From Candidatus Eiseniibacteriota bacterium (GTDB lineage Bacteria; Eisenbacteria; RBG-16-71-46; CAIMUX01): DNA of 6,363 bases. The stretch covers positions 1 to 6,363 of the forward strand of contig JAGQHR010000202.1 of NCBI GenBank assembly GCA_020431745.1, given 5' to 3'. The translations under genes and the position numbers were made by a program. Below the pieces are notes generated by a model. That model was given only the letters and a program-made list of their open reading frames with translations. It had not been told where the DNA came from and made no database searches. Of this stretch, positions 1 to 6,133 are shown piece by piece (the first letter of the stretch is position 1; the number at the start of each line of letters is the position of its first letter).

Positions 1-1
1 A

Positions 2-616
2 CAGGCGCATCTCCCGGGACCCGGGTTCTCCATCGCGCGGCTGCAGTATGGAGGCGGCGGAGATTGGTACTCCAATCCGTCTTCCCTGCCCAACCTCGCC
101 GAGGCCGTGCGGGAGCGGACCTCCATCGCGGTCGAAGGGACCGAAGAGATGCGGGTCTCCATCCTGGATCCCGAGTTCTTCAACTTCCCCTACGTCTACA
201 TGAACGGGCATGGGAACGTCCGCTTCACGGACGCCGAGCTGACCCGGCTCCGCAAGTACCTGCTCGCCGGTGGGTTCCTCTTTGCCGATGACAACTATGG
301 GATGGACGAGTCGTTCCGCCGGGAAATGGCCCGGCTCTTCCCGGATCGGAAGCTGGTCGAGGTTCCTTTCGACCATCCGATCTACCACTGTTTCTATGAC
401 TTGCGCCAAGGGCCTCCCAAAGTGCATGAGCACGATGGCAAGCCGTCCCAAGGGTTCGGGATTTTCGATGGCAACCGCCTGATGGTCTTCTACACCTATC
501 AGGCGGACATCGGGGACGGGATCGAGGATCCCGAGGTGCACAAGGATCCTCCCGACGTGCGGGAGGCGGCCATGAAAATGGCGATCAACACCGTGGTCTA
601 CGCGATGACGGACTGA
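2..616 (+). CDS. DUF4159 domain protein, 5' truncated by window edge
   Basis: The frame is open from the window edge to a TGA at 614-616, giving 204 residues of the C-terminal part of a DUF4159-family protein. Seen in the visible fragment: an aromatic-glycine motif YGGGGDWYSNP (residues 16-26), NGHG (68-71), GGFLFADDNYG (90-100), DHPIYHCF (124-131), a DIGDG turn (169-173) and a C-terminal helix ending NTVVYAMTD. From memory of the family these are its conserved blocks, and single-domain members are little longer than this, so probably only a signal peptide is missing upstream. A GTG at 107 is not the start, because the diagnostic YGGGGDWY block lies before it. Inferred: an exported, Rossmann-like domain resembling class I glutamine amidotransferases or ThuA proteins; the only cysteine (130) is not in a nucleophile-elbow context, so catalysis is doubtful. 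Function unknown. It lies 91 bp upstream of the DUF4175 gene and probably shares its transcript. Confidence 0.88.
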   Translation, partial: QAHLPGPGFSIARLQYGGGGDWYSNPSSLPNLAEAVRERTSIAVEGTEEMRVSILDPEFFNFPYVYMNGHGNVRFTDAELTRLRKYLLAGGFLFADDNYGMDESFRREMARLFPDRKLVEVPFDHPIYHCFYDLRQGPPKVHEHDGKPSQGFGIFDGNRLMVFYTYQADIGDGIEDPEVHKDPPDVREAAMKMAINTVVYAMTD

Positions 617-638
617 CCGAGGGCCGGTTTCACCCCGA

Positions 639-661
639 GGACCGCCCGCCGGGGACGGTCC
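639..661 (+). other. GC-rich hairpin 1 in the intergenic gap
   Basis: GGACCG (639-644) pairs perfectly with CGGTCC (656-661); two further C-G pairs can form inside after one mismatch, leaving a five-base loop. It begins 23 bases after the stop of the DUF4159 gene. No T-run follows, so it is not a canonical intrinsic terminator. It could stabilise the upstream mRNA 3' end, mark a processing site or attenuate readthrough, or be chance in GC-rich DNA. Confidence 0.35.
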
Positions 662-668
662 CGCAGTC

Positions 669-689
669 GTTCCGCCGAGCGCGCGGAAC
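669..689 (+). other. GC-rich hairpin 2 just before the DUF4175 ribosome binding site
   Basis: GTTCCGC (669-675) pairs perfectly over seven bases with GCGGAAC (683-689), with a seven-base loop. It lies seven bases from hairpin 1 and ends six bases before the AGGAGG of the next gene, so in mRNA it would sit immediately upstream of the ribosome binding site without covering it. No T-run follows. Possible roles are RNA stability, processing or tuning of translation; none is shown by the sequence alone. Confidence 0.4.
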
Positions 690-695
690 ACGACC

Positions 696-701
696 AGGAG
701 G
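696..701 (+). promoter_or_regulatory. Shine-Dalgarno sequence of the DUF4175 gene
   Basis: AGGAGG, a near-perfect anti-16S match, stands six bases before the GTG at 708. It decides this unusual start codon: the residues that follow give a basic leader (several Arg/Lys) and then the first membrane segment, as expected for the protein's N-terminus. Confidence 0.85.
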
Positions 702-707
702 CGCATC

Positions 708-3700
708 GTGGAGTCGAAGCAACCGTTTCGCAAGCTCGCCCGGCAGGGATACCGCACGTTCCGGAGACGGCGGATCCTGGAGGCCTCGGTCCTCGGAGCC
801 TCCATCATCGTGCCCCTCTTCCTGCTCGCGATCGTCGCGGGAATGCTCCTGCGCTATCGACCGATCAGCGGGTGGGCGGTCCCCGGCCTCGCCGTGGCCG
901 CGTTGGCCGCGGGCCTGTTCGTGGCGATTCGCTATGGGATGCGGTATCGCTTCACCTATCCGGAGTTCCTCCGCCACCTCGAGCGGCGCCTCGGTCTCGC
1001 CCGCAACGAGCTGGTCAACGCGGACGAGCTCGAGTCCGGGATCGAAGCGCTGGACGATCCGCTCTCGCGGGGTCTCGCGACGCAGGCGGTCGCCGAGGGG
1101 ACGTCCCGGCTCGACTCCGGCCAGTTCGCGATCCTGAGCCGTGCCCGAAGCCTCCGTCCGCCGACGCTTCGGATCCTCGCCGGGGGACTGGCGCTGCTGG
1201 CTCTGGCCGCTCTGGCTCCCAACGGATTCCAGGCCTCTCTCGATCGGCTGCGCGCGCCCGGGACGTTCGAGCTGCCGCCCGCGCTCCAGATCGTGGTCAT
1301 CCCGGGGAACGTGACGATTCCGCGTGGCGCCGCGGTTCGGGTCCAGGCCCAGGTCCCGCACGACATCGAGTCGGCCCAGCTCCTCTACCGTCCGGCCGGG
1401 GGCGGGTGGCGCTCGGTCGAGATGCGCCCCGCGGGCACCGCGGAAGAGGCGGGCGCGGTGCGGCAGGCCTTCCAGTTCACGTTGGCCGGGCTCTCCGAGG
1501 ACACCGAGTACGCGATCGCGGCCGGTCACTCGCGCAGCGAGGGTTACCGCATCGGCGTGACGGAGCCGCTCCGTGCGCAGAGCTTCAAGAAGACGATCAC
1601 GCCGCCGACCTACACCGGGCTCGCGGTGACCGAGGAGACCGCGCTGGACGGCAACTTCGCGGCCGTCGCCGGTTCGCGCGCCACCCTCACGGTCAACTCC
1701 AGCCGTCCCGATGCCCGCGGGCAACTTCTCTTCGAAGGGGGCGATCCGATTCCGTTACAGGCCCACGGCAACGGGACTCTGGTGGCCGACCTCGTGATCC
1801 AGGAATCGGGGCGGTACCGGGTCGCGCTCACCGATCCCTCGCTTCCGGGGATCGACTACACGTCTTCGATCTATCGGATCGACGCAACGCCCGATCGGAA
1901 CCCGACCCTGTACCAGCTCGCGCCGGAACGCTCGGTCTCGTTGCCTCCCGAGATGGCCGTCGAGCTCGACGTCGACTGTCTCGATGACTTCGGACTGACC
2001 CGACTCGACCTCGTCTACCAGCGCAACGACAAGCCCGCCCAACGCACCAACCTCGCGACCTGGCGGGGCGAGCGCGAGGCGCGCGTCGTCTATCCGTGGG
2101 ATTTGGAAGGCGTCGCGATCGTGCCGGGGGACGTCATCACGTACCACCTCGAGCTCACCGACAACGACGCGGTCACCGGTCCCAAGACGGTACGCGGGCC
2201 GCAGTGCGAGGTTCGATTCCCCAAGCTCGAGGAGATGTATGCCGACGTCCACGAGGATCGCAAGGAGCAGGAGTCGGACGTCCACGAGATGGTGGAGTCG
2301 CAAAAGGAGCTGAAGGACGAGCTCAACAAGGCGCTCCAGGATCTCAAGTCGAACAAGGACCTCTCCTGGGAGAAGCAGGAAGCCCTCAAGGATCTGGCCG
2401 AGAAGCAGGACAAGCTGACCCAGAAGCTCGAGGACCTCTCCAAGTCGCTCGACAAGTCGCTGGAGCGGATGGAGCAGGCCGACCTCTTCTCGCCGGAGAT
2501 GATGGAGAAGGTCAAGCAGATCAGCGAGCTGGTGAAGCAGATCCAGGATCCGAACTTCCAGAAGCAGATCTCCGATCTGAAACAGGCCCTCGAGAAGCTC
2601 GACAAGAAGGCGGTGGAGCAGACCCTCGAGCAGATGCAGATGAGCCAGCAGGATCTCGAGCAGAGCCTCGATCGGACGTTGCAGCTCCTGCAAAAGATGC
2701 AGACCGAGGAGCACCTCGACCAACTCGTGCAGGACGCCCAGCGCATGGTCGAGCAGCAGAAGAAGCTCAACCAGGAGCTGGAGCGGGCGCGGGAGCAGGG
2801 ACAGAAGCGACCCCAGCAACAACCGCGCGACCAGTCCGCGCGCCCGCAGGATCAGACGCAGCGACCGTCCGATCCCCAGCAGGCGAACGAGCCGCAGGAG
2901 CGGACGACCGATGAAGAGCGGCCGGCCGACACGTCGGCGGAACGGAAGGCGGACGAGGCGGAATCTCCGGAGGATCAGAAGTCCCAAGCCGAGCTGAAGG
3001 AGTCGGACGCCTCCGAACAGGACCAGGCGGACCAGAGCCAGTCCGAAAAGGATCAGGCCGACAAGAAGGACCCGTCGGATCAGAACCCCTCGCAGGACCC
3101 CAAGAGCGGCGATCAGGATCAGGCCCAGAACGAGGAGCGGGAGTCGGCCGACGAAGCTCCGCTCGATCCCCAGGCGGCGTCCGAGCTGCAGAAGAAGCAG
3201 GAAGCGCTCCGCGAGGAGCTGCGCAAGCTCCAGGAAGAGCTTGCCAAGCTGCAGGAAGAGGCCAAGGAGAACTGGGAAGAGCTCGACAAGCAGATGCAGG
3301 AGAACGAGACCCAGGAGCAGGCCGAGGCGGCGCAGAAGAGCATGCAGGATGCGCAGCAGCAGATGAGCGGCAGCCAGAGCAAGAAGCAGAGCCTCAAGTT
3401 CGGACGCAAGGCCGAGAACGATCTCCAGCAGCTCGCGCAGCAGATGCAGGACATGCAGCAGCAGCTCCAGCAACAGGACCAGGAAGAGATCATCCGGCAG
3501 CTCTACGCGATCTCGGGCAATCTGGTGAGCCTGAGCCAGAATCAGGAGTCTCTCCTGCGCGAGGCGCCGGGCAAGGCGGCCCGGGAGAACGCGGAGCTGC
3601 AATCCTCGATCGCCGAGGGAGGAAAGCAGACGCTCGACGATCTCTACGATCTGGGGAAGAAGTCGCAGTTCCTCTCCCCGGATCTGGCCAAGTCGATGGG

Positions 3701-4415
3701 TCAGGTCGTCCAGAGCCTGGACGGATCCACGCGCGCGTTCGAGCAGGGCAACCGGCAGGCCGCGATGGCGCAGGGGCACTCGTCGGCGAACTCGATGAAC
3801 CAGACGGTCATCGAGCTTCTCGAGACGAACCAGAAGATGTGCTCGGCCTCGTCCAGCGGGCAGTGCAACAACCCGATGGGGAAGATGCGCGGCTTGTCGG
3901 CGCAACAGGAGCAGCTCAACGGCGAAAGCCAGGGCATGGCGGGGCAGAGCCAGCGGCTCAGTCCCGGTCAGAGCGAGCAGCAGCGCCTGGAAGAGCTGGC
4001 CGCCCGTCAGGAGATGATCCGGCGCGGTCTCGACGAGGTCGGCGGCGCGCTCGACGGACGCAAGGATGTCCTCGGACGGCTCGATGATCTCGGCAAGGAA
4101 ATGGACGAGCTCGCCGAGGAGATGCGCGAGCGGGGGACCATCGACGAACGGATCCTCGAACGGCAGCAGAAGATTCTCTCGCGACTGCTCACGGCTCAGA
4201 AGTCCATCCGCCGCGAGGACTACGACGACGAGCGGGTGGCGCGCACCGGCGTGAACCCCGAGGACCGCGAGTCCCCTCCGCCGCTCACGGACGAGCTTTC
4301 GAGGGACGAGCTCCTGAACCGTGGGATCCTCCGGGGCAGCCAGGATCCCGTTCCCGAGGAGTTCCGCTCGCTCGTGGACGACTATTTCCAGGCGCTGTCG
4401 GAGCGGGGCCGATGA
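708..4415 (+). CDS. DUF4175-family membrane-anchored coiled-coil protein
   Basis: A 1235-residue protein starting at GTG behind AGGAGG. Seen: a basic leader; membrane segments at about 26-48, 56-74 and 154-174; a beta-rich part (about 185-505) with PGNVTIPRG (199-207), TPPTYTGL (298-305), DDFGL (426-430) and TDND (484-487); then from about 506 a very long Gln/Glu/Lys/Leu coiled coil, interrupted by a disordered acidic segment (696-819), a Q-rich block (905-927), and a C-terminal helix ILERQQKILSRLL (from 1149). Family knowledge: DUF4175/TIGR02302 proteins have two or three N-terminal membrane helices and a long Gln-rich exterior region; alphaproteobacterial members are about 850 residues, so this one is long. 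Inferred: the beta and coiled-coil parts face the periplasm and act as a scaffold. Four cysteines (424, 500, 1045, 1053) could form disulfides. Its stop overlaps the TPR gene start by four bases. Biochemical role unknown. Confidence 0.87.
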   Translation: MESKQPFRKLARQGYRTFRRRRILEASVLGASIIVPLFLLAIVAGMLLRYRPISGWAVPGLAVAALAAGLFVAIRYGMRYRFTYPEFLRHLERRLGLARNELVNADELESGIEALDDPLSRGLATQAVAEGTSRLDSGQFAILSRARSLRPPTLRILAGGLALLALAALAPNGFQASLDRLRAPGTFELPPALQIVVIPGNVTIPRGAAVRVQAQVPHDIESAQLLYRPAGGGWRSVEMRPAGTAEEAGAVRQAFQFTLAGLSEDTEYAIAAGHSRSEGYRIGVTEPLRAQSFKKTITPPTYTGLAVTEETALDGNFAAVAGSRATLTVNSSRPDARGQLLFEGGDPIPLQAHGNGTLVADLVIQESGRYRVALTDPSLPGIDYTSSIYRIDATPDRNPTLYQLAPERSVSLPPEMAVELDVDCLDDFGLTRLDLVYQRNDKPAQRTNLATWRGEREARVVYPWDLEGVAIVPGDVITYHLELTDNDAVTGPKTVRGPQCEVRFPKLEEMYADVHEDRKEQESDVHEMVESQKELKDELNKALQDLKSNKDLSWEKQEALKDLAEKQDKLTQKLEDLSKSLDKSLERMEQADLFSPEMMEKVKQISELVKQIQDPNFQKQISDLKQALEKLDKKAVEQTLEQMQMSQQDLEQSLDRTLQLLQKMQTEEHLDQLVQDAQRMVEQQKKLNQELERAREQGQKRPQQQPRDQSARPQDQTQRPSDPQQANEPQERTTDEERPADTSAERKADEAESPEDQKSQAELKESDASEQDQADQSQSEKDQADKKDPSDQNPSQDPKSGDQDQAQNEERESADEAPLDPQAASELQKKQEALREELRKLQEELAKLQEEAKENWEELDKQMQENETQEQAEAAQKSMQDAQQQMSGSQSKKQSLKFGRKAENDLQQLAQQMQDMQQQLQQQDQEEIIRQLYAISGNLVSLSQNQESLLREAPGKAARENAELQSSIAEGGKQTLDDLYDLGKKSQFLSPDLAKSMGQVVQSLDGSTRAFEQGNRQAAMAQGHSSANSMNQTVIELLETNQKMCSASSSGQCNNPMGKMRGLSAQQEQLNGESQGMAGQSQRLSPGQSEQQRLEELAARQEMIRRGLDEVGGALDGRKDVLGRLDDLGKEMDELAEEMRERGTIDERILERQQKILSRLLTAQKSIRREDYDDERVARTGVNPEDRESPPPLTDELSRDELLNRGILRGSQDPVPEEFRSLVDDYFQALSERGR
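2793..3161 (+). repeat. Low-complexity Asp/Gln/Glu/Ser-rich coding segment (DQ-rich linker)
   Basis: Residues 696-818 of the DUF4175 protein consist almost only of D, E, Q, S, K, R, P, A, N, T and G. I count nine Asp-Gln dipeptides, one Leu, and no aromatic, Val, Ile, Met or Cys. It separates two coiled-coil blocks, so it is probably a disordered spacer. At DNA level the repeated dipeptide uses both GATCAG and GACCAG, so this is amino-acid composition bias and not a recent exact tandem expansion. Confidence 0.8.
4400..4415 (+). promoter_or_regulatory. GGAG ribosome binding site and ATGA stop-start overlap
   Basis: GGAG (4400-4403) stands eight bases before the ATG at 4412, and that ATG shares four bases (ATGA) with the TGA of the DUF4175 gene. 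This supports 4412 as the TPR start over the in-frame ATG at 4442, which has no purine-rich site before it. Such overlaps usually mean translational coupling, so the two proteins are probably made in linked amounts. Confidence 0.72.
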
Positions 4416-6133
4416 GGCGGCGTCACGCGAACCCGAACCGGATGAGTCTGTCCAACCGAGGCGGTTTTTGGGCCTGCGCCGGGATCGTGGGGCTCGCGCT
4501 CGCGTTCCTGGCCGGTCCCGTCTGGGCGAAGGAGCCCAAGCGGAGCCCGATCGATCAGGGAATCCGCGACGCGGAGACCTCGATCCGCAATGGCCAGGTG
4601 GACGAGGGGCTGGCCCAGTTCGAGGCGCTCTTCCAGGCGAACAAGGACAATCCGAAGGTGGCCCAGCTCTACGCCCGACAGCTGGCGAGACAGGATCGGC
4701 TGCCGCGTGCGCTCGAGGTCTACGAAGAAGCGATCGAGCACACGCAGCGCTCCTCCATCCTCGTGCAGGAGCTCGAGCGGCTCTATCGCGAGCTGGGGCG
4801 GGATGCCGATGCGATGAACCTCTGTCTGGACTATCTCGCGGACCATCCGGAAGACTCGCGGTGGGCGGCGAGCGAGCTCGAATCGCTGATCCGCACCGCG
4901 TCGCTCGCCGAAACCGGGCTCGCGCGCTTGGCGGAGATCCAACGGAGCCATCCCGAGCATCCCGGGCTCGCCGATCTCTATCTCAACTCGCTCTTCTTCG
5001 CGGGGAAGTCCCCGGAGGCCCTCGAGTTCGCCGCCAAACTCGATCGATCCCGCTCGGCGCACGGGAGCGCCCTGTATCAGCTCGCGATCCTGGCGGAGAA
5101 GAAGGGGGCGCCGGACGACGCACTGGCCGCGTTGGATCAGGCGCTGGCGGCTCAGCCGGAGTCGGGCCTGCGGGTGGAGATGCTCTACGACCGGGCGCGC
5201 ATGCTCCGCAAGCTGCGGCGGACGGACGAGACGCTCGCGGCCTACGACGCGGTCGTCGTCGCGGATCCCGGCAATCCTCTGGTGGACCGGGCCCTCTACG
5301 ACAAGGGCCAGCTCCTGCAGCACGAGCTCAATCGGTACGAGGACGCGTACGCGGCCTATCAGAGGCTTCTCGATCGCGTGACTCCGATCAAGAGCGCGCA
5401 GGACGTGACGACGGCCAACGAGGTGCAGCTGGAGATGGCGAACTGCGACCTGCAGCTGGGCCGGCTCGAAGAAGCGGGGAAGCTCTTCGAGGTGATGGCC
5501 GAGCAGGCGACGGACCCGGCGGTTCGGGTCGAAGCGCTCTTCCAGGTCGCCGAGATGCTCTTCTATCAGGGACGGATGCAGGAGGCCGAAGCGAAGTACT
5601 ACGAGCTGGTCGACGCCTATCCGACCGCATCCTGGGTCAACGACGCGCTCGAGCGGATCCTCGAGATCGGGGAGAACTCCGATCAGGGAGGCGTGCCCCT
5701 GGCGGCGCTGGCCCAGGCGGAGTTCCAACGCCGGCTCGGGAACGTGAACAAGGCCATCTCCCTGCTCGACGAGGGTGTCCAGAGCTTTCCGGGCGCGTCC
5801 GCCGAGGACGACCTGCTCCTCCGGAAGGTCGCCTACCAGCTCGATCTCGGACAGGTCGGCCCGGCGCGCGTCACGGCCGACACGCTGGCGGCGCGCTTTC
5901 CCGACTCCCGACTCGCGCCTCGCGGCTATCTGCAGATCGCGGAGTACTATCTCGCGCAATCCGGGGGAGAGGGGGCGGCCAAGGATCTGTGCACGGAGAT
6001 CCTCCTGCGCTGGCCGAACTCCATCGAGGCCCCGGTCGCGCGCAGCACCATCGATCGTTTGGAGGGCCGCGGACGGGATTCTTCGGAGCTTCTGCTTCCG
6101 AACCCGGTGAATCGAAGGAGCAACCTGACGTGA
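4412..6133 (+). CDS. Exported tetratricopeptide-repeat protein
   Basis: A 573-residue protein. Seen: an Arg-rich N-region, a hydrophobic core (about 19-37) and a likely signal-peptidase site after VWA (37-39), so the mature protein starts near Lys40 in the periplasm; there is no lipobox. The rest is helical repeat sequence with TPR-like units at about 55-125 (including ALEVYEEAIE), 215-340 (including ALAALDQALAAQP and TLAAYDAVVVADP) and 347-424 (including AEAKYYELVDAYP). The C-terminal part, with ARFPDS and a later RWPNSIEAPVAR, resembles repeats of the outer-membrane-lipoprotein/YbgF kind. Family knowledge: TPR arrays bind partner proteins or peptides and have no enzymatic role of their own. 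Its four-base overlaps with both neighbours suggest that it serves as an adaptor to the DUF4175 or AsnB-like protein; this is inference. An alternative start at 4442 would shorten the signal peptide N-region by ten residues but lacks a ribosome binding site. Confidence 0.88.
   Translation: MRRRHANPNRMSLSNRGGFWACAGIVGLALAFLAGPVWAKEPKRSPIDQGIRDAETSIRNGQVDEGLAQFEALFQANKDNPKVAQLYARQLARQDRLPRALEVYEEAIEHTQRSSILVQELERLYRELGRDADAMNLCLDYLADHPEDSRWAASELESLIRTASLAETGLARLAEIQRSHPEHPGLADLYLNSLFFAGKSPEALEFAAKLDRSRSAHGSALYQLAILAEKKGAPDDALAALDQALAAQPESGLRVEMLYDRARMLRKLRRTDETLAAYDAVVVADPGNPLVDRALYDKGQLLQHELNRYEDAYAAYQRLLDRVTPIKSAQDVTTANEVQLEMANCDLQLGRLEEAGKLFEVMAEQATDPAVRVEALFQVAEMLFYQGRMQEAEAKYYELVDAYPTASWVNDALERILEIGENSDQGGVPLAALAQAEFQRRLGNVNKAISLLDEGVQSFPGASAEDDLLLRKVAYQLDLGQVGPARVTADTLAARFPDSRLAPRGYLQIAEYYLAQSGGEGAAKDLCTEILLRWPNSIEAPVARSTIDRLEGRGRDSSELLLPNPVNRRSNLT
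6115..6133 (+). promoter_or_regulatory. AAGGAG ribosome binding site and GTGA stop-start overlap
   Basis: AAGGAG (6115-6120) lies nine bases before a GTG at 6130, inside the end of the TPR gene. The GTG shares four bases (GTGA) with the TPR stop codon TGA (6131-6133). Together they fix the start of the last gene, which uses GTG and runs off the window, and indicate translational coupling. Confidence 0.8.

Noticed and set aside
107..616. GTG at 107 as the start of the first gene
   Set aside because: The frame is open to the window edge and the family-diagnostic YGGGGDWY block lies upstream of this codon, so the true start is outside the window.
639..689. Rho-independent terminator after the DUF4159 gene
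   Set aside because: Both hairpins lack a downstream T-run and the second one leads straight into the next ribosome binding site; readthrough is more likely.
630..1724. 364-codon open frame on the - strand over the intergenic gap and start of the DUF4175 gene
   Set aside because: Arg/Gly/Glu-rich composition typical of antisense reading in GC-rich DNA; no motif, and the opposite strand encodes clear membrane and beta segments.
872..1987. 371-codon open frame on the + strand in another frame of the DUF4175 gene
   Set aside because: Arg/Gly/Ala/Pro-rich frame-shifted shadow of the real coding frame, which carries membrane segments and family motifs throughout.
3420..3488. CAG trinucleotide microsatellite in the Q-rich block
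   Set aside because: Runs are at most three CAG codons, interrupted by ATG, CTC, GAC and CAA; this is coiled-coil composition and not a simple sequence repeat.
1755..3905. 716-codon open frame on the - strand, very Leu-rich
   Set aside because: It is antisense to the coiled-coil region of the DUF4175 gene: CAG, GAG and AAG codons read backwards as CTG, CTC and CTT. The Leu/Arg composition is that of a shadow frame and no domain is recognisable.
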